Shown one piece after another: positions 1 to 9,250 of a DNA stretch of 64,000 nt. Within the stretch, counting starts at the first letter, position 1. The number at the start of each line of letters is the position of its first letter. A program made the translations under genes and the position numbers. A model generated the notes under the pieces. The model had not been told where the DNA came from. It searched no databases and saw nothing but the letters and a program-made list of their open reading frames with translations. This stretch comes from Drosophila pseudoobscura (lineage: Eukaryota > Arthropoda > Insecta > Diptera > Drosophilidae), in contig NC_046680.1 of assembly GCF_009870125.1 (NCBI RefSeq), positions 1,798,001-1,862,000 of the forward strand. Direction: 5' to 3'.

Positions 1-420
1 ACGATCTGGTTCAGATTTTGCACTCTAGAAGATATAGTCATCTTCTACGATTCTGCATTTTTAGTTTTCTCGTATCGTCGAAATTGTGGATGCCACAGAT
101 TTTCGCCCTTTGTGGGGGCGGAAGTGGGCGGGGCAAAGTTTTGAAATATTTTTGGAGCAGTGACATATCACAGAAGTCTGGATCCAAAACATCGTTGCTC
201 TAGCTCTTATAGTCTTTGAGCATTAGGCGCTGAAGGGGACGGACAGACGGACGGACGGACGGACGGACAGACAGACATGGCTCAATCGACTCGGCTATTG
301 ATGCTGATCAAGAATATATATACTTTATGGGGTCGGAAACGATTCCTTCTGGACGTTACACACATCCACTTTCACCACAAATCTAATATACCCCAATACT
401 CATTTTGAGTATCGGGTATA
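1..420 (+). mobile_element. DINE-1/INE-1 element, 3' portion
   Basis: Non-autonomous Helitron-type repeat abundant in Drosophila. Visible are a GGAC/AGAC microsatellite (about 236-276), the block containing 'gtcggaaacgattccttctg', and the terminal palindrome-like end 'gagtatcgggtataa' at 406-420. The same sequence recurs as the 3' half of the copy at 15743-16673. The left part lies outside the window. The short frame at 18-203 is also present in the other copy and is not a gene. Confidence 0.8.
236..276. repeat. GGAC/AGAC tetranucleotide microsatellite inside DINE-1
   Basis: Tandem ggac and agac units. This array is characteristic of the DINE-1 core and is also seen at about 16480-16530. Confidence 0.85.
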
Positions 421-3376
421 AAAACACATTACAACTACAAACATCATTAGATTTCGAAAAGCAGCGGCAAAATTTAAAAAAGAAATTAAATCTGCAAAAA
501 TTAAGTCACTTTCCTCTTTTACTTCAGAAATCCAACCACAAACAAAGACAAGTCAAACCTGGTCAAATATAAGACGCTTTTGTGGACTGAATAATATGAA
601 AAACATCCATACAATTATCCATCCGACCACTTTACAGCCAACTTCAGATAACCCCTCCATTGCCAATTCATTTGCCGAATACTGGTCTGATCAGTCCAAA
701 GATTCCAACTTCTCATCCATGTTCACTAACAACAAATATTCAATTTCAACATATCAAAGCTCTCCTCCATCGCAATCTGCACAGAAAATAGAATCAGATA
801 TCACTTCCATAGAATTTTCCTCCGCACTCTCAAGCTTAAAGGGCCATACACCAGGTATTGATCGAATCTCCTACCCAATGATTGCAAATACATCCCCAGC
901 AGTTAAGGATCGAATTTTAAAACACTACAATAATATACTTAATAACTATATACCCCAAGCTTACAAAATATGTCTTGTTATACCAATAGCTAAACCCGGC
1001 TACATCAAAACATCAATAACCTCATACCGCCCGATTTCTCTAAACTCTTGCTTCGCAAAAGTCCTAGACAAAATCATAGCCAAGAGGTTGTGGTAGTTTG
1101 TTACTACAAACAAACATATACACACAAATCAAGTTGGTTTCAAACGTGGAAAATCAGTTACAGACAATCTAGCGTACTTAGATCATCTGATAACTGATGC
1201 ATTATCCCACAAACAACATTTGTCAATAGTATCATTAGATTTCAATAAAGCCTTTGAGAAAATTGGACTACATGCAATAACTAAGCAACTCCAAGAATGG
1301 AACATCGGCCCAAAAATACTTAACTATATTATTAATTTTATGAGCAAGAGAAAAATCAAATGTCGCGTAGCAAACAACCTATCGAGCACTTTTCCTCTGC
1401 ATAACGGAATCCCCCAGGGATCACCGATATCCGTTATTATATTCTTAATAGCATATAATAAACTAGCAAACCTCATTACTATCCAACGAAATCTCACATT
1501 CACAGCCTATGCAGACGATTTTCATATTATTGTCAAATTTAAAAAAAACCAAACCCAAGAAAATTTCAATCTCGATGATCTATTCCAAAAAATCGACGAA
1601 TGGTGTTCGTTTTCAGGCTCATCCTTATCATTTGATAAATGCAAACACTTACATATATGCCGTAAACATAACTGTAAATGCACAATAACAACGAGAAACC
1701 TAAACATTCCGAGCGTAGACCACTTAAAAATATTAGGACTCACATTCGATTCAAAATATAGATGGACTAGACACATAGAAGACTTAGCTAGCTCTCTCTC
1801 AAACAAAATTAATATAATAAAATGTCTCTCCAATAACAAGTTCAATTGCAATACGCATACACTAATATCAATCACAAAAGCAATAATAGTTTCTAAAATT
1901 GACTACGGACTAGTATTTTACGGCAATTCCTCAATAACTTGGCTTAAAAAAATTCAAACCATTCTAAACTGTGCAGTAAGGATAGCTTTGGGAGCATTCA
2001 GGACAACCCCGATTACAAATCTTTTAATGGCAGCTAACATAAACACAGTTGCAGATCGACGTGACTTTCTACAAGCCAAACTAATAAAAAACCTTTATTT
2101 TCCAAACAACTCACCTCTTCACAAAATCTCAAAGTCCCTCCAAAGCAGAATCCACTTCAACAACAAAATACCTTCAGCAATAACTTACTCTCTACAACAT
2201 TGCAAAAAAAAAAACATAAGCCTTCTCATAAAACCCGAAATAAAAACTAAGCTACCTTTCTGGAAATTCCAACCAAATACCATAAATACCGAACTTGAAA
2301 AACTAGACAAAAATAATACACACGACTCTATATACCAACAACACTTTCTTACCATTAAAAACCAATTTAATGATCACACCTTTCTGTTTACGGATGGATC
2401 CAAAACCATAAGTACCACATCATTTGCAATCACAACTGAAAAAAACACCTTAAAAGTGGGCTTAATACAAAATTTTTCTTCAATTAACTCTGCCGAAATC
2501 ATAGCCATATTCGAGGCAATACAAATTGTCAAATCTATGCGCGGGAAATATATGATATGCTCAGACTCTCTATCCTCTCTTCAAGCCATAGGCAACCCCG
2601 ATAACTTCAACTATTATGAATCTAAAATTAGATCTCTTCTAATGCAACTACATCCAAAAATAAAACTACTCTGGATCCCAGGTCATAAAAACATAAAAGG
2701 AAATGAACTAGCAGACCAAAAAGCAAAATCAGCTTCAACAATGCCCCTTACATACACACACAATAACAATATATCAGACATTAATAAACACCTCAAGACA
2801 AAAATGATTAAAGACAAACTTATAAAACTAGAACAAACATCGAACTGGTATCAATTTATCAATCCCAACCAAATAACAGCCGACAAATTCACCAAAAGAC
2901 TAGACCAAAACACCACATCAAGGATAAAACAAACAAAAATAATTAGACTAAGACTAGGACATACAAGAATAACTCACCAACATTACCTAGACCCAACCAA
3001 AATAAATACTTGTACGCATTGCCTGAACAACGTTCCAGTAACTATAGAACACCTACTCAAAGACTGCCCATCCTCACAACTCACAGACATACGTTTCAAA
3101 ATCTTCGCTAACAATAATCCACTGACATTCCTCTCTAACCCAACTAAAACTGAAATAGACCTAATCATAAAATATCTAAAAGAAACCAACTTATATCCAT
3201 TAATCTAACTCTAATATAAAACCTATGGAATACATCTCACATATAATAAACATAATATAATAAGCATAACATAATAACAACATAGCCGAAGGTCATAGTA
3301 ACCAGTGCTATCATTAATAAGCTAGGTTAATAGTTTTAACTCTAAATTCGCTGTAAATAAATAAATAAATAAATAA
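421..3376 (+). mobile_element. I-type non-LTR retrotransposon (LINE), 5'-truncated
   Basis: The element keeps the end of the endonuclease/linker, the reverse transcriptase, an RNase H and a C-terminal zinc-finger motif of ORF2. It ends in a (TAAA)n tail at about 3350-3376 that abuts cytb sequence directly, so it was probably copied into the mitochondrial insert. RT plus RNase H with a TAA-rich tail suggests the I clade; LOA is the alternative. The 5' end stops where the DINE-1 begins, so either the LINE was truncated on insertion or the DINE-1 interrupted it. Confidence 0.8.
422..3208 (+). pseudogene. LINE ORF2: reverse transcriptase - RNase H, one premature stop
   Basis: A single reading frame is open from 422 to the stop at 3206-3208 except for one TAG at 1094-1096. 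The RT palm motif AYADDF lies near 1506. RNase H residues are visible in order: FTDGS (about 2388), SAEIIAI (about 2490), SDSLSSL (about 2562) and GNELADQ (about 2698). A CX2C...HX4-5C finger (CTHC...HLLKDC) lies near 3010-3066. Translation would follow the standard nuclear code, unlike the adjacent mitochondrial sequence. With no endonuclease and an internal stop it is dead as it stands, but it is little decayed and so fairly young. Confidence 0.85.
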
Positions 3377-4028
3377 AATATAATTCAAAATAAAATTTGA
3401 TTTAAGGGATAAAATTGAATTCCTCGGAATTTTCTTAGATTAGAAAAAGGTAAAATTATTAAAATAGCAATTGATAATACTAACGCAATTACTCCACCTA
3501 ATTTATTTGGAATTGAACGTAAAATTGCATAAGCAAATAAAAAATATCATTCACGTTGAATATGAGCTGGTGTAACTAATGGGTTAGCCGGAATGAAATT
3601 ATCGGGGTCTCCTAATAAATTACGATTAATGAGAACAAGAGAAATTAATAAAAAGATTATTACAATGAAACCAACAATATCCTTAAAGGTAAAATAAGGG
3701 TGAAAAGGAATTTTATCAATATTAGAATTTAAACCAATAGGATTATTAGATCCTGTTTGGTGTAAAAATAATAAATGAATTATTGTTATTGCTCATACAA
3801 TAAAAGGTAAAATAAAATGAAAAGTAAAAAATCGAGTTAAAGTTGCGTTATCAACAGCGAATCCTCCTCATACCTCCTCATCCTCCTCATTGCACTAAAT
3901 CAATACCTAAATAAGGTACAGGTACCAAAATTTCATCATCTTGAAATATTAATAGGAGCTGGTAAATCTACTAATGCGTTATTAACAATTTTAAATAATG
4001 GATGGGAAGTTCGTAAAGGTTTCTTCAT
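3377..4028 (-). pseudogene. CYTB: cytb (mitochondrial), internally deleted copy in NUMT
   Basis: Read on the minus strand this is cytochrome b. The N-terminus (start near 4028) is recognisable for about 30-35 codons, then at about 3935 the sequence jumps to the central part around the PYLG segment, so roughly 300 nt are missing. Near 3865-3895 the GGAGGA-type codons are expanded into a small tandem repeat. The C-terminal end is cut at the LINE tail at 3377. Cytochrome b is the quinol-oxidising subunit of complex III; this copy cannot make it. Confidence 0.9.
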
Positions 4029-4515
4029 TAATTAATTTATTACGCGAAGAGGACCGCTAAATAATTTAGTAATTTTTACTACAATAACTAATGTAATTAA
4101 TAAATAATTTATTAATAAAATTGTAATTAAATTTGTTGGGAAATTATATAATTTATTTAAAGTTAGGGAATTTTCTAAAAAATATGAATTAAAATTAAAA
4201 ATTGATTCTATTTCATTATAGAGTTAAAAAAAATGAAATAGATGATTTATCAATTAAAAATCTTGATCTAATTGATAAATTAAATATTTCATTAGATGCT
4301 AATGATGTTACATAAATAAATAATACTAATATTCCTCCTAAAAAAATTAAAAATAAAATATAAGAATATCAAAAACTTTTTGTTATTAATCCTGAAATTA
4401 GGCAAATAAAAATTGTTTGGATTAATAAAGTTAATCCTATAGCTAAAGTGTGAATTATATTTTAAAAAATAATTGAAGTTGTTAAAATTAATGAATATAG
4501 AATTAATTGTATAAT
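4029..4515 (-). pseudogene. ND6: ND6 (mitochondrial) copy in NUMT
   Basis: AT-rich minus-strand sequence between the cytb start and the tRNA-Pro remnant, where ND6 lies in Drosophila mtDNA. It encodes a hydrophobic NADH dehydrogenase subunit when read with the mitochondrial code. It is shorter than the usual 525 bp or so and carries short indels. Confidence 0.75.
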
Positions 4516-4576
4516 ATAAAGAGGTAGTTTATTTAAAATATTAATTTTGGGGATTAATGAAAAATAAATTTTGTTT
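4516..4576 (+). pseudogene. trnP: mitochondrial tRNA-Pro copy in NUMT
   Basis: Sequence starting 'aaagaggtagttt', with the TGG anticodon in a 'ttttgggg' loop, placed between ND6 and tRNA-Thr as in insect mtDNA. The 3' part is degraded into the next tRNA. Confidence 0.65.
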
Positions 4577-4617
4577 TTCTCTTACAAGACCAATGTTTTT
4601 ATCAAACTATTAAAACT
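4577..4617 (-). pseudogene. trnT: mitochondrial tRNA-Thr remnant in NUMT
   Basis: On the minus strand the 5' half of tRNA-Thr is readable, with the TGT anticodon stem in 'cattggtcttgtaagag'. The 3' half is deleted. Confidence 0.65.
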
Positions 4618-4618
4618 A

Positions 4619-4905
4619 ATGATTATAATTTTATATTGAAGATTACCTATAATTTTATTTATTTTAGGTTTATTTTGTTTTGTTTCTAATCGAAAACATT
4701 TACTTTCTATATTATTAAGTTTAGAATTGTTTTAATATTATTTTTTATATTATTTATTTACCTAAATTTATTAAATTATGAAATTTATTTTAGAATAATA
4801 TTTTTAACTTTTAGTGTATGTGAAGGTGCTCTCGGTCTATCTATTTTAGTTTCTATAATTCGTACTCATGGGAATGATTATTTTCAATCTTTTAGAATTA
4901 TATAA
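4619..4905 (+). pseudogene. ND4L: ND4L (mitochondrial) copy in NUMT, frameshifted
   Basis: ATG at 4619 opens the ND4L coding sequence, recognisable by [14 protein letters not shown] and the later [11 protein letters not shown] stretch. Near 4730 the conserved LSLEF-IVL region has lost about 4 nt, shifting the frame. It ends overlapping the ATG of ND4, as in real mtDNA. Confidence 0.9.
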
Positions 4906-5513
4906 TGTTAAAGTTAGTATTTTTTTAGTATTTTTATCCCCAATTTGATTTATTAATAATATGTACTGGATGGTACAAAATTTGTTATTTTTTATTAGAT
5001 TTATTTTTTCAGCTATAAATCATTTTATAAATTATTGATCTGAAATTTCTTATTTTTTAGGTAGTGATATGCTTTCTTATGGATTAATTTTGTTAAATTT
5101 TTGGTTTTTGTTCTTTAATATTATTAGCTAGAGAAAGTGTTAATAAATATAATAATTATAAACATTTGTTTTTATTAAATGTTATTTTATTACTGTTATT
5201 ATTACTTTTAACATTTAGAAGAATAAATTTATTTGTATTTCATTTATTTTTTGAAAGAAGTTTAATTCCGACTTTATTTTTAATTTTATATTTGATAACT
5301 CCAACCTGAACGTTTACAGGCTGGTGTTTATTTATTATTTAACACTTTATTAGTTTCTTTACCTATATTAATTGGTATTTTTTATGTAGTAAATGAAGTA
5401 AATTCAATAAATTTTTATTTAATTAATAATTATATATTTAATTATGATTTATTATATTTTTGTATATTGTGTGGTTTTTTGGTAAAAAATACCTATATTT
5501 TTGGTCCATCTAT
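4905..5513 (+). pseudogene. ND4: ND4 (mitochondrial), first segment, cut by LTR retrotransposon
   Basis: The 5' part of ND4. It stops at 5513 within the 'LWLPKAHVEAPVSGS' region, and the reading continues at 15675 after the LTR element. The four bases CTAT at 5510-5513 are repeated at 15671-15674. ND4 is a proton-pumping subunit of complex I in mitochondria. Confidence 0.9.
5510..5513. repeat. Target-site duplication CTAT, left copy
   Basis: CTAT directly before the LTR start TGTGAAGG. The matching copy is at 15671-15674. Removing the element and one CTAT restores the ND4 sequence exactly. Confidence 0.95.
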
Positions 5514-6907
5514 TGTGAAGGCATAAGCCTCCACAACACTGACCACGACACCATCCCCTGAAGGGACCGCCCCGACGGCTTGTTATCTAATTTCATTATT
5601 ACTAAGAGAACCAACACGAAAGAGATACGCTCTTACGCCCACGCAGCCAACGCAAAAAAGAGAACGGCTATACACAGATGAAAGAGAGCGAAGCGGCAGA
5701 GAAGCCGCCGATCGGCCTTACGCCCACGCAGCCGAGGACAGAGCCGACGGCGAAGCAGGCAATACACACACGCAGCCGATCGCCCACGCAGCCGAGGCCG
5801 ATAGCCGAAAGCTGCGCAGCCACGAAGCGGCAGAGAAGCTGCAAAAGGTAAAGCAGAGGCCTGGCACGGTCCAGCGCGGGCCAGGCTCGGGAGTGATCTC
5901 CGAGGGCTGAGCGGCGGAAGCCAAAAAAAAAATGTGAAAAATAAGCCGCGACCGCGCCGTGTAAAAAAAAAACAAGCTGTGACCACGCCGTGTACAAGAC
6001 AAGCCGAAGTGACGAGGAGCCGCCGCGGGATACCAGGACCCCAAAGGAGGGAAACAAGGGTGAGCCACCTCACGTATGTGAGCTCTGGGGGGGAACAGAT
6101 CGGTGCAGTAGGCAGGTATAAGCAGAACATTCCCGCAGTTGTTTTACATATCTATGCCCACATGTTGTTTAATATAATTTTTTTGGCGTTTATTTCCCCG
6201 CTGCAGGCGCGGGATTTTAAGTAGGGAAATGATCCGAAAACAATAAAGACACCAACCTCAACCCACCTGTCTCAGAGCATTCGCCCGTAGGAGTCACTCA
6301 CTCCCCCTCCCCCTCTCTTCCCTTTTCCCGGGAGGCCCGGCGAAGTGGATGTGAGTCGTGGATCATGCGCCATTCACCAAGCTGGCTTTTTCCTCTCCTG
6401 TACCTTTTCCCCCTGGGGACCCGGCGAAGTGGATGTGAGTCGTGGATCATGCGGCATTCACCAAGCTAGGTTTTCCCTCTCCTATACCTTTCTCCCCTGG
6501 GGACCCTGCGATGCTGGATGTGAGTCGTGGATTCACGCGGCATTCGCAAAGCTGGGTTCCCTCTCCTACACCCTCGCCCTGGGGACCTGGCGACGCAGAT
6601 GTGAGTCGTGGATCATGCGGCATCTGCTAAGCTGGGCTCCCCTCTCCCATACCCTTCCGATCCCTGATCCAAACCTCTTCTCCCGCCACACATGACCCCC
6701 AACGCACGTCTCTGCAGCTCCCAAGCACGGCTTCACCCACGCCTCGTGGCCGGGCCAGGCCCGACCGTCCCACGATCCACCCCACGGGCGCGCTTTCGCC
6801 ACGAGCGGCTCTCCCCTTAGGTCCTCACACAACAAATTTTGCTGTGGGGAAGGACCGGGCCCTGGACAGACTGAGAAGCTGTACCTCGGCCTGAGAACTT
6901 CCTTACA
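5514..6907 (+). repeat. 5' LTR of the gypsy element
   Basis: 1394 bp, TGTGAAGG...CTTACA. It contains a four-unit tandem array of about 82 bp (6328-6657) and an AATAAA near 6242. Compared with the 3' LTR it lacks 14 bp around 5911 ('caagaccggttgtg' in the 3' copy). Confidence 0.95.
6328..6657 (+). repeat. About 82-bp tandem repeat, four units, in the 5' LTR
   Basis: Each unit holds 'gatgtgagtcgtggat' followed by 'catgcggcat' and a pyrimidine-rich tail ending in 'ctcccctgggga'-like sequence. The truncated LTRs at 43545 and 53521 have a single unit at the same place. The array also produces spurious open frames at 6345-6695. Confidence 0.9.
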
Positions 6908-6909
6908 GA

Positions 6910-6927
6910 TGGCGCCCGAGCAGGGAC
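6910..6927 (+). promoter_or_regulatory. Primer-binding site, tRNA-Lys type
   Basis: TGGCGCCCGAGCAGGGAC begins two bases after the 5' LTR. It differs at one position from the familiar retroviral Lys3 primer site. Minus-strand DNA synthesis would start here. The same 18 bases follow the LTRs at 44630 and 54659. Confidence 0.85.
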
Positions 6928-7947
6928 TCACGAGGGGAGAGTCGGTGAGCATAGGGAACAAGTGAAAAAGTGAAAAGGGAACCAAGCAGCAGCCCACAAT
7001 TAAAAGGCAAAACCCACAAAAGCAAAACAGCAAACGATGCTTAGGACCCACGGATCAGGAAAAGCAGCAGGAGAAAGGAAAGGAAAACTTCAAATCAGTG
7101 ATTAGCAGCCCCAAAATCAGAGTCCCGGGGAATAGCCAGCACCAATCTTTGATCCCTCGACTTATGTACAGCTGAGGCTGGTTTCTCTAATACCCCCCTA
7201 GCAACAGCCGCCGGCACGTGTCCCAGACGCGCCGGCAAAAACCACGCGAAAAAAAAAACCACGCAGCCAGCCACCGACGAGACAGAAAGAGACGGGGAGA
7301 GACGCGAAAAACCACTCAGCCAGCCACCTACGCGACAGAAAGAGACGGGGAGAGACGCCGAAGACACAGCACCGCGTGCCGGGAGAAAATGGCCACGGAC
7401 GGCGCCTAAAACTTTGGCACGCGACGGCGACAAAGCGGCACCAGCGACAGAGTAGCCAAGCAGCGAAGCAGCGGTAGAACAACGGAGCAGCGAGGGACAG
7501 CCGGCGAACGCAGAGGAGCAGCTACATGGCAGAGGAGCAGCTACATGGCAGAGGAGCCCTCGGCCACAAAGCCATGGCCGCGGCCAATATAAGGCGGAGC
7601 AGGAACACCGGTCGAGACAGTTGTTACCGGGCAGTCACACAGTTGCCACCGCGCAGTCAGACAGAACCTTTCCCTGTACCGCGCCACGTATCCTTCGACA
7701 GGATCATCCAACCCAGTGCTGTGTATCCTAGTACAGGATCACCGATCTAGTACCGTGCCGCGTGTCCTTCGAACAGGATCCCTCACCCCAGTGCCGTGTA
7801 TCCTAGTATAGGATCACCGATCCAGTACCGTGCCGCGTGTCCTTCGAACAAGACTCCCCACCCAGTGCCGTGTATCCTAGTACAGGAGCCCCAGACCGTG
7901 CTGATAAGGAATAGCACCGGTGCCACGATTAGTCTACCAGGATCAGC
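6928..7947 (+). other. Untranslated leader of the gypsy element, with tandem repeats
   Basis: About 1 kb between primer site and gag with no convincing coding region. It holds three local duplications: a roughly 55-bp unit containing 'gacagaaagagacgggga' near 7275-7355, a 21-bp 'gcagaggagcagctacatg' duplication near 7510-7555, and a roughly 80-bp unit ending in 'tcctagtacaggatcacc' repeated near 7670-7885. Leaders of LTR elements normally carry dimerisation and packaging signals. Confidence 0.7.
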
Positions 7948-9250
7948 ATGAACATCCGCTGGATAGCGTCCCGCAGGAAGGACGAGCTGCAGAGCCTAGC
8001 TAAGGAGTTTGGACTAGGAGAAACTGGGACTGTAGAGGACCTACGGAGCCGGATCACCGCATTCATCGCACGCCCAGGGCACCCCGAAGCCGTGCAAGCA
8101 AGGCTGGACGAATTGGCCACGCACTTTGGGAACATACCGAGCCCCAGGGACCACCGGAGTCCAGCCACGTCACCCGGGCCAGAGAGCCGGACGAAGATGG
8201 AAGACAGCAAGGAGGGACCAAAACTGCGATTAATCGTACCCGAGCTGCCCAGCACGAGCCAAGGATCCACCCACGGATACCGCGAGTCAGCAACCGAGCA
8301 ACCACAACGAGCTGCCCAAGGACCACTCCAAGGCACCAGACCAAAGGCGTACAGCAAGAACCACGCGCCAATACCCACTACCGCTGGACCCCTGGCCACG
8401 CCTAGCCACCAGACAACCACGGAAGGAGAACAGCCACGTCTTCCTCAGGGACATCGGGTCTCACGCCCCGGAGGGGGTGAGATCTCGTACTCGTTACTGG
8501 CGGACAAACTCCGGAAATAGGGATTTACTTTCGGCGGCCACGCGGACCCACTAGCGGACCCAGAGCAGTTGCCGCGAGCCATCTCCGGTCTCCTTACAGA
8601 TAAGGCCGAAGGATGGGTCCGAACTTTTCAGATGCAGGGACAGAATTGGACAGACTTTCGGAAAGAATTCCTGGAATTCTTCCTGCCCCCCAGATACTTC
8701 CAGCGGCTGGAAGACACCATACGATGTCGGGAACAGAAGCCCAAGGAATCCTTCCGGGATTACCTTATCGAGTTGCGTCTGATGATGCAACGAGCCCAGT
8801 ATACTCGGGAACAGGAACTCGAGCGGATCTACGAAAATCTCCGTCCGGAGTATCAAATGCAGTCACGCGCAGAGAAGATTTCTGATCACTCACCGAATTG
8901 ACCCAGCTCGTCTCGGCCTACGAAACCGCGCGGGACCGAGACGCACTCCGCAGCATCGGGACCACGCAGAACCATCGACCCCGTAACGCCTATACCGGCA
9001 ATGGAATCAACCCACAACGAGGCAACACACACGAGACACCCGGGAAAACCGAGATCGCCAACCAAGGAATCGGCCAGGAGCAAGAGCAGGCGATCGATGT
9101 ACAACGAGCCTGCCGGAACTGCGGGGAAAACGGCCATTTCAGTGGTGCACAAACCGACAGAAGCTGTTCTGTTGGGAATGTGGCCACCGAGGGGTCCGGA
9201 CCATCAACTGCTGCCGGAAACCCGCGTCGGGAAACGGGTCGGGTCTCCGC
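7948..9250 (+). pseudogene. gag of the gypsy element, with stop and frameshifts
   Basis: The structural capsid/nucleocapsid gene. ATG at 7948 follows the leader. The first 190 codons (basic, SAP-like start with WIASRRKDELQSLAKEFG) end at a TAG at 8518-8520, and the same frame continues with the capsid core (about 8569-8880, including LPPRYFQRLEDTIRCREQKP). The frame then shifts near 8850-8895, where a TGA also lies (8884). A first zinc knuckle starting CRNCGENGHF is in the new frame near 9109. A second Cys-rich box (CWECGHRG...) near 9172 lies in yet another frame just before protease. Several disruptions show gag is dead in this copy. Confidence 0.85.

Noticed and set aside
10-203. The 61-codon frame at the left edge
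   Set aside because: It is part of DINE-1 and recurs at 16259-16447.
5633-6130. Antisense hydrophobic frames in the LTRs (also at 14382-14893, 43701 and 53706) as membrane proteins
   Set aside because: They arise from GC-rich LTR sequence on the opposite strand and have no start context or family features.
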